Assembly: GCF_005144415.1 (NCBI RefSeq)
Contig: NZ_SWJE01000001.1
Span: 62,001-126,000 of the forward strand
DNA: 64,000 nucleotides
Source of the DNA: Trinickia terrae
GTDB lineage: Bacteria > Pseudomonadota > Gammaproteobacteria > Burkholderiales > Burkholderiaceae
Reading direction: 5' to 3'
The notes beneath the pieces were generated by a model, which searched no databases, had not been told where the DNA came from, and worked only from the letters and a program-made list of their open reading frames with translations. Positions 15,446 through 24,321 of this stretch are shown piece by piece. The translations under genes and the position numbers were made by a program. The stretch's first letter is position 1, and each line of letters starts with the position of its first letter.

Positions 15446-16984
15446 ATGAAGATGAAGAACGATCTGACGCACAACGGCAGGCCCGGGCTGCCTCCTGATT
15501 TTCCCACTGAAGCCTTTACTGACGCCGCGGACGCCGTCGCGCGCTTGTCCGCTGTCTACGAATCCAACACTGCGTTCTTGCGCGACGCGTTTGCGCGCTA
15601 CCGGCGCAACGAAGTGTTCGACCATCACGTGCGTGCCTGCTATCCCTTCGTGCGCATTCGCACCGAGGTCAACACCAACATCGACTCGCGCCGCTCTTAT
15701 GGCTTCGTCGCGGGCCCGGGCGTCTTCGAGACGACGGTGACGCGGCCGGACCTGTTCGGCAATTACTATCGCGAGCAGTTGCGGCTGCTGGCGAAGAACC
15801 ATCATGTGCTGATCGACGTCGGCGTGTCGGACAAGCCGATTCCGATTCACTTCGCGTTCGCGGAAGGGATCCACCTCGAGGGCGAGCTCGGCCGCGACAA
15901 GCTGACGATGATGCGCGACGTGTTCGATACGCCGGACCTCGCGCAGCTCGACGACCGCATCGTGAACGGCACCTATGAGCCTGGCCCCGGCGAGCCGCAT
16001 CCGCTCGCGCTGTTCACGGCGCCGCGCGTGGATTTCTCTCTGCACCGGTTGCGGCACTATACGGCGACGTCGCCGACGCATTTCCAGAACTACGTGCTCT
16101 ACACGAACTATCAGTTCTACATCGACGAGTTCGTCAAGCTCGGCCGCGAGCTGATGTCCCATACCGACGATGCCGAGCTGCGGGCGTATCGGAGTGAGTA
16201 CACATCGTTCGTCGAACCGGGCGATGTGATCACCTACAACGCGAACCTCGACGAGCAGCCCAACGAAGGCAGGGGCACTGCGCCCGCGCGCCTGCCGCAG
16301 ATGCCCGCGTATCACTTGAAGCGCGCGGACGGCAGCGGCATCACGATGGTCAACATCGGCGTGGGGCCGTCTAACGCGAAGACGATCACCGATCACATCG
16401 CCGTGCTGCGTCCGCATGCGTGGGTGATGCTTGGGCACTGCGCGGGGCTGCGCAATACGCAGCGCCTCGGCGACTACGTGCTCGCGCACGGCTATGTGCG
16501 CGAGGACCACGTGCTCGACGCGGACCTGCCGCTGTGGGTGCCGATTCCCGCGCTCGCTGAAGTGCAGGTGGCCCTGGAGCGGGCGGTCGCGCAGGTGACG
16601 CTGCTCGAAGGCGCGGAGTTGAAGCGCGTGATGCGCACGGGAACCGTGGCGAGCGTTGACAACCGCAACTGGGAACTGCGCGACCATCGCGAGCCGGTGC
16701 AGCGTCTGTCGCAAAGCCGGGCGATCGCGCTCGACATGGAAAGCGCGACGATTGCCGCCAACGGCTTCCGCTTCCGTGTGCCGTACGGCACGCTGCTATG
16801 CGTGTCGGACAAGCCGCTTCACGGCGAGCTGAAGTTGCCCGGCATGGCCGATCAGTTCTATCGCGCGCAAGTCGACCAGCACTTGCAGATCGGCGTCAAG
16901 GCGATGGAGCTGCTGCGGATGAACGGGCTCGACCGCTTGCACAGCCGCAAGCTGCGCAGCTTTGCCGAGGTGGCGTTTCAGTAA
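15446..16984 (+). CDS. amn: AMP nucleosidase
   Basis: A 512-residue cytoplasmic enzyme that hydrolyses AMP to adenine and ribose 5-phosphate. The N-terminal Amn-specific domain (about 1-190) includes ACYPFVRIRTE and SRRSYGFV. The C-terminal part (about 285-500) is the nucleoside phosphorylase-like catalytic domain with MVNIGVGPSNAKTITDHIAV and the ALDMESATIAANGFRF block carrying the family Glu. Length is near the usual 480-510. It is divergent from DUF2782 and convergent with the LOG gene. Confidence 0.92.
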   Translation: MKMKNDLTHNGRPGLPPDFPTEAFTDAADAVARLSAVYESNTAFLRDAFARYRRNEVFDHHVRACYPFVRIRTEVNTNIDSRRSYGFVAGPGVFETTVTRPDLFGNYYREQLRLLAKNHHVLIDVGVSDKPIPIHFAFAEGIHLEGELGRDKLTMMRDVFDTPDLAQLDDRIVNGTYEPGPGEPHPLALFTAPRVDFSLHRLRHYTATSPTHFQNYVLYTNYQFYIDEFVKLGRELMSHTDDAELRAYRSEYTSFVEPGDVITYNANLDEQPNEGRGTAPARLPQMPAYHLKRADGSGITMVNIGVGPSNAKTITDHIAVLRPHAWVMLGHCAGLRNTQRLGDYVLAHGYVREDHVLDADLPLWVPIPALAEVQVALERAVAQVTLLEGAELKRVMRTGTVASVDNRNWELRDHREPVQRLSQSRAIALDMESATIAANGFRFRVPYGTLLCVSDKPLHGELKLPGMADQFYRAQVDQHLQIGVKAMELLRMNGLDRLHSRKLRSFAEVAFQ

Positions 16985-16999
16985 GGGCGGGTAAGGTGG

Positions 17000-17098
17000 C
17001 GGCGCGCCTGAAGAGGCTGGCGCGCCGTGTAGACAGGTGATGCGGCGCGCGGCGCGCGGCGGGCAAGGCGAACGAAACACATGTTGCGCTCGCCTTGC
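17000..17098. terminator. Hairpin pair in the convergent amn/LOG gap
   Basis: Two strong stem-loops lie between the facing stops: CGGCGCGCC/GGCGCGCCG (17000-17008/17019-17027) and GCAAGGCGA/TCGCCTTGC (17063-17071/17090-17098). Neither has a T run, so they could be Rho-assisted stops or RNA-stabilising structures. Confidence 0.45.
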
Positions 17099-17114
17099 AA
17101 CGACGGCTTGTCGA

Positions 17115-17858
17115 TCACAAATAGAACATCCGGTCCTCGTCCGACTTGGCCGCGTGCGGTTCGGCCTCTTCGCGGTCCTCGTAGAACGACAGCACCGCTT
17201 CGAGCACCTGGTCGGGATCGTCGATCACCTGCATCAGCTTCATGTCTTCGGGATTGATGAGGCCCATCGGCACGAGCGCCGATTCGAACCAACTGAGCAG
17301 GCCTTTCCAGAACTCCGCGCCCACGAGAATGATCGGCACGTGGCGCGACTTCTTCGTCTGAATCAGCGTGAGCACTTCGGCGAGCTCATCGAGCGTGCCG
17401 AAGCCGCCAGGCATCACGATCACGGCGTCCGAGTTCTTGACGAAGGTGACCTTGCGCGTGAAGAAGTGGCGAAAGCGCAGCGAGATGTCCTGCCATTGAT
17501 TGCCCGATTGCTCGTGCGGCAGCTCGATGTTCAGGCCGACCGACGGCGCCTTGCCCGCATGCGCGCCCTTGTTGGCTGCTTCCATGATGCCGGGGCCGCC
17601 GCCGGAGATCACGGCGAAGCCCGCGTCGGACAGTTTTCGCGCGATGACGGTGGCGAGCTTGTAGTGAGGCGAGGTCGGTTTCAGACGCGCCGAGCCATAG
17701 ATGCTGACGGCCGGGCGGATCTCCGAGAGGTACTCGGTCGCCTCGATAAACTCTGCCATAATCGTGAACATCTGCCACGATGCGCGGGCCTTCTTGGCTG
17801 TCGCGCGTTCTTGATCTGCGAGCGATCGCAGACTCGGTATCACTTTTCTCTTGTTCAT
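17115..17858 (-). CDS. LOG-family protein (nucleotide 5'-monophosphate phosphoribohydrolase type)
   Basis: A 247-residue LOG protein. The signature motifs are intact: GGGPGIMEAANKGA (about 88-101) and PGGFGTLDEL (about 149-158). LOG enzymes cleave nucleotide monophosphates to base plus ribose 5-phosphate; here it faces amn, which performs the same kind of reaction on AMP. It has an N-terminal extension of about 45 residues before the Rossmann core. Its ATG is back to back with that of polA with one base between. Confidence 0.88.
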   Translation of the reverse strand: MNKRKVIPSLRSLADQERATAKKARASWQMFTIMAEFIEATEYLSEIRPAVSIYGSARLKPTSPHYKLATVIARKLSDAGFAVISGGGPGIMEAANKGAHAGKAPSVGLNIELPHEQSGNQWQDISLRFRHFFTRKVTFVKNSDAVIVMPGGFGTLDELAEVLTLIQTKKSRHVPIILVGAEFWKGLLSWFESALVPMGLINPEDMKLMQVIDDPDQVLEAVLSFYEDREEAEPHAAKSDEDRMFYL

Positions 17859-17859
17859 A

Positions 17860-20655
17860 ATGCCTGAAGAACGAAACCTGAAAGGTAAGACCCTGCTATT
17901 GGTCGACGGTTCGAGCTATCTCTATCGGGCCTACCATGCAATGCCTGATTTGCGCGGCCCGGATGGAGGACCGACGGGTGCGCTGTACGGAATCATCAAC
18001 ATGTTGCGGCGCATGCGCAAGGAAGTCACGGCAGAGTATAGCGCGTGCGTGTTCGATGCCAAGGGCAAGACGTTCCGCGACGACTGGTATCCCGAGTACA
18101 AGGCCAATCGCCCGTCGATGCCCGAAGACCTCGCGCGGCAGATCGAGCCGATCCACGTCGCGGTGCGCGCGCTCGGCTGGCCGCTCTTGATGGTCGAAGG
18201 CGTCGAGGCCGACGACGTGATCGGCACGCTCGCCACGCAAGCCGAGGCGCAGGGCATGAAGGTGATCGTTTCCACCGGCGATAAAGACCTGGCGCAGCTG
18301 GTCAGCGATCATGTCACCCTCATCAATACGATGACGAACGAGACGCTCGATCGTGACGCCGTCATCGCGAAGTTCGGCGTGCCGCCCGAGCGGATCATCG
18401 ATTACCTGTCGCTGATCGGCGATACCGTCGACAACGTGCCGGGCGTCGACAAGTGCGGCCCGAAGACGGCGGTCAAATGGCTCGCGCAATACGAGACGCT
18501 CGATGGCATCGTCGCACATGCGGGCGAAATCAAAGGTGCGGTAGGGGACAATCTGCGCCGCGCGCTCGATTTCCTGCCGATGGCGCGCAAGCTCGTCACG
18601 GTCGAGCGCGCGTGCGATCTGAATGGGCACGTCGAGTCGATCGATGCGTCGCTCGCCACGCATCCCGAAGCGCTTGAGGCGTTGCGCGATATTTTCGTGC
18701 GTCACGGCTTCAAGACCTGGCTGCGCGAGGTCGAGACGGTGCAGGCGCAGCAGCAGGCGCCTGAAGGCGCGAACGGCATGAATGGCGCGAGCGGCGCGCA
18801 GGCGGCGGCCGAGGCCGCAGGCGAGCAGCCTGCGCTGGCGTTCGACGTGCCGCGCCACTACGAGACTGTGCAGACCTGGGAGCAGTTCGACGCGTGGCTC
18901 GCGAAGATCGATGCGGCCGCGCTGACGTCGTTCGATACCGAGACCACGGCGCTCGATCCGATGGTCGCGCAGATCGTGGGCCTCTCGCTCGCTGTGGAGC
19001 CGGGGAAAGCGGCCTATGTGCCGCTCGCGCATCGAGGCCCCGATGCGCCCGTGCAGTTGCCGCGCGACGAAGTGCTGGCGAAGCTCAAGCCATGGCTTGA
19101 AGATGCCGCCAGGAAGAAGGTCGGCCAGCACTTGAAGTACGACGAGCAAGTGCTCGCCAACTACGGCGTCGAGCTGAACGGCGTCGAGCATGACACGATG
19201 CTCGAATCGTACGTGCTCGAATCGCACCGCTCGCACGACATGGACAGCCTCGCGTTGCGCCATCTCGGCGTGAAGACGATCAAGTACGAAGACGTGGCGG
19301 GCAAGGGCGCGCAGCAGATCGGCTTCGACGAAGTGCCGCTCGAGACGGCCGCCGAGTACGCCGCGGAAGACGCGGACATCACGCTGCAGCTCCATCAAGC
19401 GCTCTATCCGCAGATCGAGCCCGAGCCGGGTTTGCTGCGCGTTTATCGCGACATCGAGATTCCGACCTCCCGCGTGCTGCGGCGGATGGAGCGCAACGGC
19501 GTCCTGATCGACGCCGAGCGGCTGCGCCAGCAGAGCAATGAGATCGCTGTGCGGCTCGTCGAGCTCGAACGCGAGGCTTATGAGCTGGCCGGCGGCGAGT
19601 TCAACATGGGCTCGCCCAAGCAGATCGGGCAGATTTTCTTCGAACGGCTGCAACTGCCGATCGTCAAGAAAACGCCGAGCGGCGCACCGTCGACCGACGA
19701 AGAAGTGCTGCAGAAGCTTGCCGAGGACTACCCGCTGCCGAAGCTGCTGCTCGAGCATCGCGGCCTGTCGAAGCTCAAGTCGACCTATACCGACAAGCTG
19801 CCGCGCATGGTCAACGCCAAGACCGGACGCGTCCATACGAACTACGCGCAAGCCGTCGCGGTGACGGGCCGGCTCGCCTCGAACGATCCGAACCTGCAGA
19901 ACATCCCCGTGCGCACGGCCGAAGGCCGGCGCATCCGCGAGGCATTCATCGCGCCTCCGGGCTGCAAGCTCGTGTCGGCGGACTATTCGCAGATCGAGTT
20001 GCGCATCATGGCGCACATCTCGGGCGACGAGTCGCTGTTGCGCGCGTTCGCCAACGGCGAGGACATTCACCGGGCGACAGCCGCCGAGGTCTTCGGCGTG
20101 ACGCCGCTCGAAGTCACGAGCGACCAGCGCCGCATCGCCAAGGTCATCAACTTCGGCTTGATCTACGGGATGAGCTCGTTCGGGCTCGCGTCGAACCTCG
20201 GCATCACGCGCGATGCCGCCAAGCTCTACATTGACCGCTACTTTGCCCGCTATCCCGGCGTGGCAAGCTACATGGACGGCACGCGCGCGAGCGCGAAGGA
20301 GAAAGGCTACGTCGAAACCGTGTTCGGGCGCCGCCTCTGGCTACCCGAGATCAACGGCGGCAACGGCCCGCGCCGCCAGGCCGCCGAGCGCGCCGCGATC
20401 AACGCGCCGATGCAGGGCACGGCGGCCGATCTCATCAAGCTGTCGATGATCGCGGTGCAGGGCTGGCTCGACGAGCAGAAGACCGGCACGCGCATGATCA
20501 TGCAGGTCCACGACGAACTGATCCTCGAAGTGCCCGAGGAGGAGTTGCCCGTCGTGCGCAAACGGCTGCCCGAGCTGATGTGTGGCGTGGCCGAGCTCAG
20601 GGTGCCGCTCGTCGCCGAGGTAGGGGCCGGCGCCAACTGGGAAGAGGCGCACTGA
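17860..20655 (+). CDS. polA: DNA polymerase I
   Basis: A 931-residue polymerase with three domains. The 5'-3' nuclease (about 1-290) has LLVDGSSYLYRAYHA, GVEADDVIGTLA and STGDKDLAQLV. The 3'-5' exonuclease (about 340-530) keeps SFDTETTALDP, so proofreading is probably active. The polymerase domain (about 550-931) has motif A SADYSQIELRIMAH, motif B RRIAKVINFGLIYGMSS and motif C QVHDELILEVP. A Gly/Ala/Gln-rich linker lies at about 295-325. The ATG at 17860 is fixed by conservation; a TTG nine bases upstream is less likely. Confidence 0.96.
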   Translation: MPEERNLKGKTLLLVDGSSYLYRAYHAMPDLRGPDGGPTGALYGIINMLRRMRKEVTAEYSACVFDAKGKTFRDDWYPEYKANRPSMPEDLARQIEPIHVAVRALGWPLLMVEGVEADDVIGTLATQAEAQGMKVIVSTGDKDLAQLVSDHVTLINTMTNETLDRDAVIAKFGVPPERIIDYLSLIGDTVDNVPGVDKCGPKTAVKWLAQYETLDGIVAHAGEIKGAVGDNLRRALDFLPMARKLVTVERACDLNGHVESIDASLATHPEALEALRDIFVRHGFKTWLREVETVQAQQQAPEGANGMNGASGAQAAAEAAGEQPALAFDVPRHYETVQTWEQFDAWLAKIDAAALTSFDTETTALDPMVAQIVGLSLAVEPGKAAYVPLAHRGPDAPVQLPRDEVLAKLKPWLEDAARKKVGQHLKYDEQVLANYGVELNGVEHDTMLESYVLESHRSHDMDSLALRHLGVKTIKYEDVAGKGAQQIGFDEVPLETAAEYAAEDADITLQLHQALYPQIEPEPGLLRVYRDIEIPTSRVLRRMERNGVLIDAERLRQQSNEIAVRLVELEREAYELAGGEFNMGSPKQIGQIFFERLQLPIVKKTPSGAPSTDEEVLQKLAEDYPLPKLLLEHRGLSKLKSTYTDKLPRMVNAKTGRVHTNYAQAVAVTGRLASNDPNLQNIPVRTAEGRRIREAFIAPPGCKLVSADYSQIELRIMAHISGDESLLRAFANGEDIHRATAAEVFGVTPLEVTSDQRRIAKVINFGLIYGMSSFGLASNLGITRDAAKLYIDRYFARYPGVASYMDGTRASAKEKGYVETVFGRRLWLPEINGGNGPRRQAAERAAINAPMQGTAADLIKLSMIAVQGWLDEQKTGTRMIMQVHDELILEVPEEELPVVRKRLPELMCGVAELRVPLVAEVGAGANWEEAH

Positions 20656-20677
20656 GCGCACTCCGCGCGTCCTTGTA

Positions 20678-20707
20678 ACGCGCCTCGAAGTCATCTTCGA
20701 GGCGCGT
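20678..20707 (+). terminator. Perfect 13-bp hairpin after polA
   Basis: ACGCGCCTCGAAG (20678-20690) pairs perfectly with CTTCGAGGCGCGT (20695-20707) around a TCAT loop. It starts 22 bases after the polA stop. It lacks a T tract, so termination may need Rho, or the hairpin may protect the mRNA end. Confidence 0.6.
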
Positions 20708-20871
20708 CGGCGAATGGACGGCTAAAGCGTCAATAGCGTCGCGCGCATGACACACATGTGGCGCGGCGACTTGTTGCAAAAACGCTCTCGCCCTGACAAT
20801 GGCCTATCTGGGCCGTATGTTTTCCGGCCTCGAAGATTCGCACAACCGAACGGCAACCACGGAGAGTGTCC

Positions 20872-22218
20872 ATGCATCGTTTCATCGTCGTTGGGGGAGG
20901 CGCGGGGGGACTGGAACTGGCGACGCGTCTTGGCGATCGCTACGGCTCGAAGAAGAATGGCGGCGCGCGCGCACTGGTGACGCTCGTCGACCGCTATCCG
21001 ACGCATATCTGGAAGCCCTTGCTGCACGAGGTCGCGGCCGGCAGCATGGACCCGTTCACGCAGGAGCTCGAATATGCGGCGCAGGCGCGCTGGCACGGCT
21101 TCGAGTTCCAGCAGGGCGAGCTCGCCGGGCTCGATCGCAAGGTCAAGCGGATCACGCTCGCGCCGGTTCGCGACGACGACGGCGCCGAATTGCTGCCCCA
21201 GCGCGAGCTCGAGTACGACACGCTCGTCATCGCCATCGGCAGCACGACGCATTTCTTCGGCGTGCAAGGCGCGCCCGAGCATTCGATCGCGCTCGATACC
21301 GTCCAGCAGGCCGAGCGCTTCCGCAAGCGCCTGATCGCGGCGTGCATGCGCGCGGAGCATCAGGTGCACGAGCGTGTCGAGTCTGGCGACGGCATGTCGC
21401 CGGAGAAGGAGCCGCGCATCCAGGTGGCGATCGTCGGCGGCGGGGCGACGGGCGTCGAATTGTCGGCGGAATTGCGCAACACGGCGCAGGTGTTGTCGGC
21501 TTATGGGCTGCACAAGCTCGATCCGCGGCACGACGTCGGCATCGTGCTGATCGAGGCGGGGCCGCGCATTCTTCCCGCGCTGACGGAGCGCGTGTCGAGC
21601 GCGACGGCCGAGTTGCTGACCAAGCTCGGCGTGAAGCTGATGGTCGGCGAGACCGTGGCCGAGGTCTCGCCGGGCGTCGTGCGCACGGCGAGCGGCAAGA
21701 CGGTGCGCGCCGACCTGACGGTGTGGGCCGCGGGCATCAAGGCGCCGCCCGTGCTTACCAAGCTCGATGGGCTGACCGTGAACCGCCTGGGACAGCTGCA
21801 AGTACGCCGCACGCTGCAGACCGAAAACGACGACGACATCTTCGCGCTCGGCGATTGCGCCGGGTGTCCGTGGCCCGGCAACGAGCGCAACGTGCCGCCG
21901 CGCGCGCAGGCCGCGCATCAGCAGGCGAGCTTCCTGTTGAAGTCGCTCGTGAACCGGATGGAGGGCCGGCCGCTTCCCGAGTTCACGTATCGCGACTTCG
22001 GCTCGCTGGTGTCGCTCGGGCATTTCAGCGCGGTCGGCAACCTGATGGGCGGGCTGATCGGCGGGAGCATGCTGATCGAGGGGCTCTTTGCGCGCTTCAT
22101 GTACATGTCGCTGTACCGGCTGCATATCGCGGCGCTGCACGGCTATCCGCGCATGATGCTCGATACCTTCGCGCACTGGCTGCGGCGCACGACGCTGCCG
22201 CGCGTGAAGCTGCACTGA
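20872..22218 (+). CDS. Type II NADH dehydrogenase (NDH-2)
   Basis: A 448-residue flavoprotein that oxidises NADH and reduces quinone at the inner membrane without pumping protons. Two dinucleotide folds are visible: FIVVGGGAGGLELATRLG (about 4-21, FAD) and IVGGGATGVELSAELRN (about 188-204, NADH). The conserved DIFALGDCAG block follows. The C-terminal 60 residues hold amphipathic and hydrophobic segments that attach it to the membrane. The ATG at 20872 follows GGAGAG; the GTG two codons upstream is too close to it. Confidence 0.9.
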   Translation: MHRFIVVGGGAGGLELATRLGDRYGSKKNGGARALVTLVDRYPTHIWKPLLHEVAAGSMDPFTQELEYAAQARWHGFEFQQGELAGLDRKVKRITLAPVRDDDGAELLPQRELEYDTLVIAIGSTTHFFGVQGAPEHSIALDTVQQAERFRKRLIAACMRAEHQVHERVESGDGMSPEKEPRIQVAIVGGGATGVELSAELRNTAQVLSAYGLHKLDPRHDVGIVLIEAGPRILPALTERVSSATAELLTKLGVKLMVGETVAEVSPGVVRTASGKTVRADLTVWAAGIKAPPVLTKLDGLTVNRLGQLQVRRTLQTENDDDIFALGDCAGCPWPGNERNVPPRAQAAHQQASFLLKSLVNRMEGRPLPEFTYRDFGSLVSLGHFSAVGNLMGGLIGGSMLIEGLFARFMYMSLYRLHIAALHGYPRMMLDTFAHWLRRTTLPRVKLH

Positions 22219-22389
22219 GCGACGGCGGCGGGCAGGCGGATCGGACCTCGAGTCGCGCTAGTCGCTAGAATCGACTTCGCGCTTTACTGCAGATGTTTGA
22301 AGCGGGCCGCCATTGCGCGGCCCGCAAGTCGTTTCCGAACGGTTGCCGCCACTCTGCTTTCCGGCAGCCGCCAACTCTAGGAGCGCCGT

Positions 22390-23262
22390 ATGCTGACACC
22401 CGACGTCGACAGTCTGATCCCGCATGTTCCTTTCGATCGCCGCACCTTCTTGAAAGCTGCGCTCGGCAGCGGCTTCGCCGCGTGCGTGCTGCCGGTCTCC
22501 GCGCAGACCATCCATACCGATAGCGCAGGGCTCGACGCCGGCGAAGTCGGCTTCCGCTCGGGCGGCGATCTGATTCCCGCTTACCACGCGCAACCGGCAG
22601 GCAAGACGCATCTGCCGGTGGTCATCGTGATCCACGAGATTTTCGGGGTGCACGAGCACATCGCCGATGTCTGTCGGCGCTTCGCCAAGCTCGGCTATCT
22701 GGCGATCGCGCCGAATCTGTTCTCGCGCGAAGGCGACCCGATGGCTTACCCGACCATGCAGCAGCTCAACGACCAGCTAGTGAGCAAGGTGTCCGACGAG
22801 ACGGTGATGGCCGACCTCGACGCCGCCGTGCAATGGGCCGGCGAGCATGGCGGCGATTTGCGCCGGCTAGGCGTGGTCGGCTATTGCTGGGGCGGGCGCG
22901 AGGCCTGGCTCTTCGCCGAGCGCAACCCGCGCGTGAAGGCGGCGGTGGCCTGGTACGGACGCGTGGCCGGTTCGCATGGGGCGGCGACACCGGCTAACCC
23001 GATCGACCGCGTCGCGGACTTGCATGCGCCCGTGCTCGGGTTCTATGGCGGACAGGACACGAGCATCCCGCAGGACACGCTCGAGCAAATGAAAGCGCTG
23101 ATCGCGCAGGGGCCGGCGGTGGCGCGGGGCTCGCAGATCGTCGTCTATGGCGATGCGGGGCACGCGTTCTTCGCGGACTATCGGCCGAGCTACCGCAAGG
23201 CCGATGCCGAGGACAGCTGGCGCCGTGCGCTCGCGTGGCTCAAGGAGCACGGCGTCGCGTAG
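22390..23262 (+). CDS. Dienelactone hydrolase-family protein, exported
   Basis: A 290-residue alpha/beta hydrolase. Residues 16-40 look like a Tat-type signal (DRRTFLKAALGSGF then a hydrophobic core ending VSAQ). Family features are IHEIFGVHEHI, the nucleophile Cys166 in GYCWGG, an Asp in YGGQDTS and the His in GHAFFADY. Dienelactone hydrolases open lactone rings in chloroaromatic breakdown, but most such stand-alone genes have unknown substrates. A periplasmic location is inferred from the signal. The gene ends 24 bases from the facing sulfurtransferase. Confidence 0.85.
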   Translation: MLTPDVDSLIPHVPFDRRTFLKAALGSGFAACVLPVSAQTIHTDSAGLDAGEVGFRSGGDLIPAYHAQPAGKTHLPVVIVIHEIFGVHEHIADVCRRFAKLGYLAIAPNLFSREGDPMAYPTMQQLNDQLVSKVSDETVMADLDAAVQWAGEHGGDLRRLGVVGYCWGGREAWLFAERNPRVKAAVAWYGRVAGSHGAATPANPIDRVADLHAPVLGFYGGQDTSIPQDTLEQMKALIAQGPAVARGSQIVVYGDAGHAFFADYRPSYRKADAEDSWRRALAWLKEHGVA

Positions 23263-23286
23263 CGCCAGATTCGACTCAGGATCGGC

Positions 23287-24156
23287 TTACGGATTCGGAC
23301 CGGTGGCGACGGGGCGCGACGGGTCCGAGCACCATTCGCTCCACGAACCCGAGTACAGCGCCGCGCCGTGCAGCCCGGCGACTTCCATCGCCAGTGCGTT
23401 GTGGCATGCGGTGACGCCCGATCCGCATTGCAGTATCGCCTGCTCGGGCAGCTTCCCGTTCAAGACGGCGCTGAAGTCTTCCCGCAGCGTGTGCGCCGGC
23501 TTGAAGCGGCCGTCCGCCGTGAGGTTGTCCCTGAAGAAGCGGTTTAGCGCGCCGGGAATGTGGCCGCCGACCGGGTCGATGGTCTCGTTCTCGCCGCGAT
23601 AGCGGTCGGCGGCGCGCGCGTCGATCACCACGCGGTCATGCGTCGACAGGTTGCGCAGCACCGCTTGCACATCGACGGTCGCCACGAGCGGGGCGGCGGC
23701 CTTGAAATTGCCCGCGGCCTTGGCCGGCGCTTGCGCATCGAGCGCGAAGCCCGCGGCTTGCCAGGCTTGCAGGCCGCCGTCGAGCACCGCCGCGGAGTCG
23801 TGACCGAGCCAGCGCAGCAGCCACCAGAGACGCGCGGCGTACGCGCCGCCTTGCGCGTCGTACGCGACGATTTGCTGATTCTGATCGAGGCCATGCGCGG
23901 CGAGCGTCGCGACGAGCGCCACCCGGTCCGGCAGCGGATGACGGCCATTGGTGCCGGTCTTCGCGCCCGACAGGTCGCGGTCGAGATGCAGATAGTGCGC
24001 GCCTGGAACATGGCCTGCCGCATAGGCCTGTTCGCCTGCGCCGGTGTTGGCGAGATCGAAGCTGCAATCGAAGACAAGCACGCTGCCCGGTGCGTTGCTG
24101 ATGCGTTCTGCGAGATTGGCGGCCGATATGAGAGTGGTGTAGTGGGTGTGCGGCAT
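23287..24156 (-). CDS. Sulfurtransferase (thiosulfate/3-mercaptopyruvate, SseA type)
   Basis: A 289-residue protein with two rhodanese domains. The C-terminal domain carries the active loop CGSGVTA with Cys244. The SGV(T) form of the loop is usual for 3-mercaptopyruvate rather than thiosulfate sulfurtransferases. The N-terminal domain (about 8-130) with the DARGGAYAARL-like segment DAQGGAYAARLWWLLR lacks a catalytic Cys, as usual. It is cytoplasmic and transfers sulfane sulfur to cyanide or thiols. It sits just after the terminator of the Rieske gene, so it has its own promoter. Confidence 0.88.
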   Translation of the reverse strand: MPHTHYTTLISAANLAERISNAPGSVLVFDCSFDLANTGAGEQAYAAGHVPGAHYLHLDRDLSGAKTGTNGRHPLPDRVALVATLAAHGLDQNQQIVAYDAQGGAYAARLWWLLRWLGHDSAAVLDGGLQAWQAAGFALDAQAPAKAAGNFKAAAPLVATVDVQAVLRNLSTHDRVVIDARAADRYRGENETIDPVGGHIPGALNRFFRDNLTADGRFKPAHTLREDFSAVLNGKLPEQAILQCGSGVTACHNALAMEVAGLHGAALYSGSWSEWCSDPSRPVATGPNP

Positions 24157-24215
24157 GACAGCTCCTGATGAGACCTGCGTCCGGCTTGCGCCGAAGGTGT
24201 CTTGTTAGTCTAAAC

Positions 24216-24262
24216 AAAAAGACGGGCAAGAAGGGTTTCAAACCCAACTTGCCCGTCTTTTC
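24216..24262 (-). terminator. Rho-independent terminator of the Rieske oxygenase gene
   Basis: A 14-base stem (AAAAGACGGGCAAG, 24217-24230, against CTTGCCCGTCTTTT, 24248-24261) with a 17-base loop that can itself pair. On the minus strand it ends in a T run. It lies 60 bases after the Rieske stop and before the sulfurtransferase. Confidence 0.85.
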
Positions 24263-24321
24263 ACCTATCAGTGCTGTGCGGCCAGGCGAAGCGGCTGCCG
24301 CTTCGCTCGTGCCGCAGCCGC

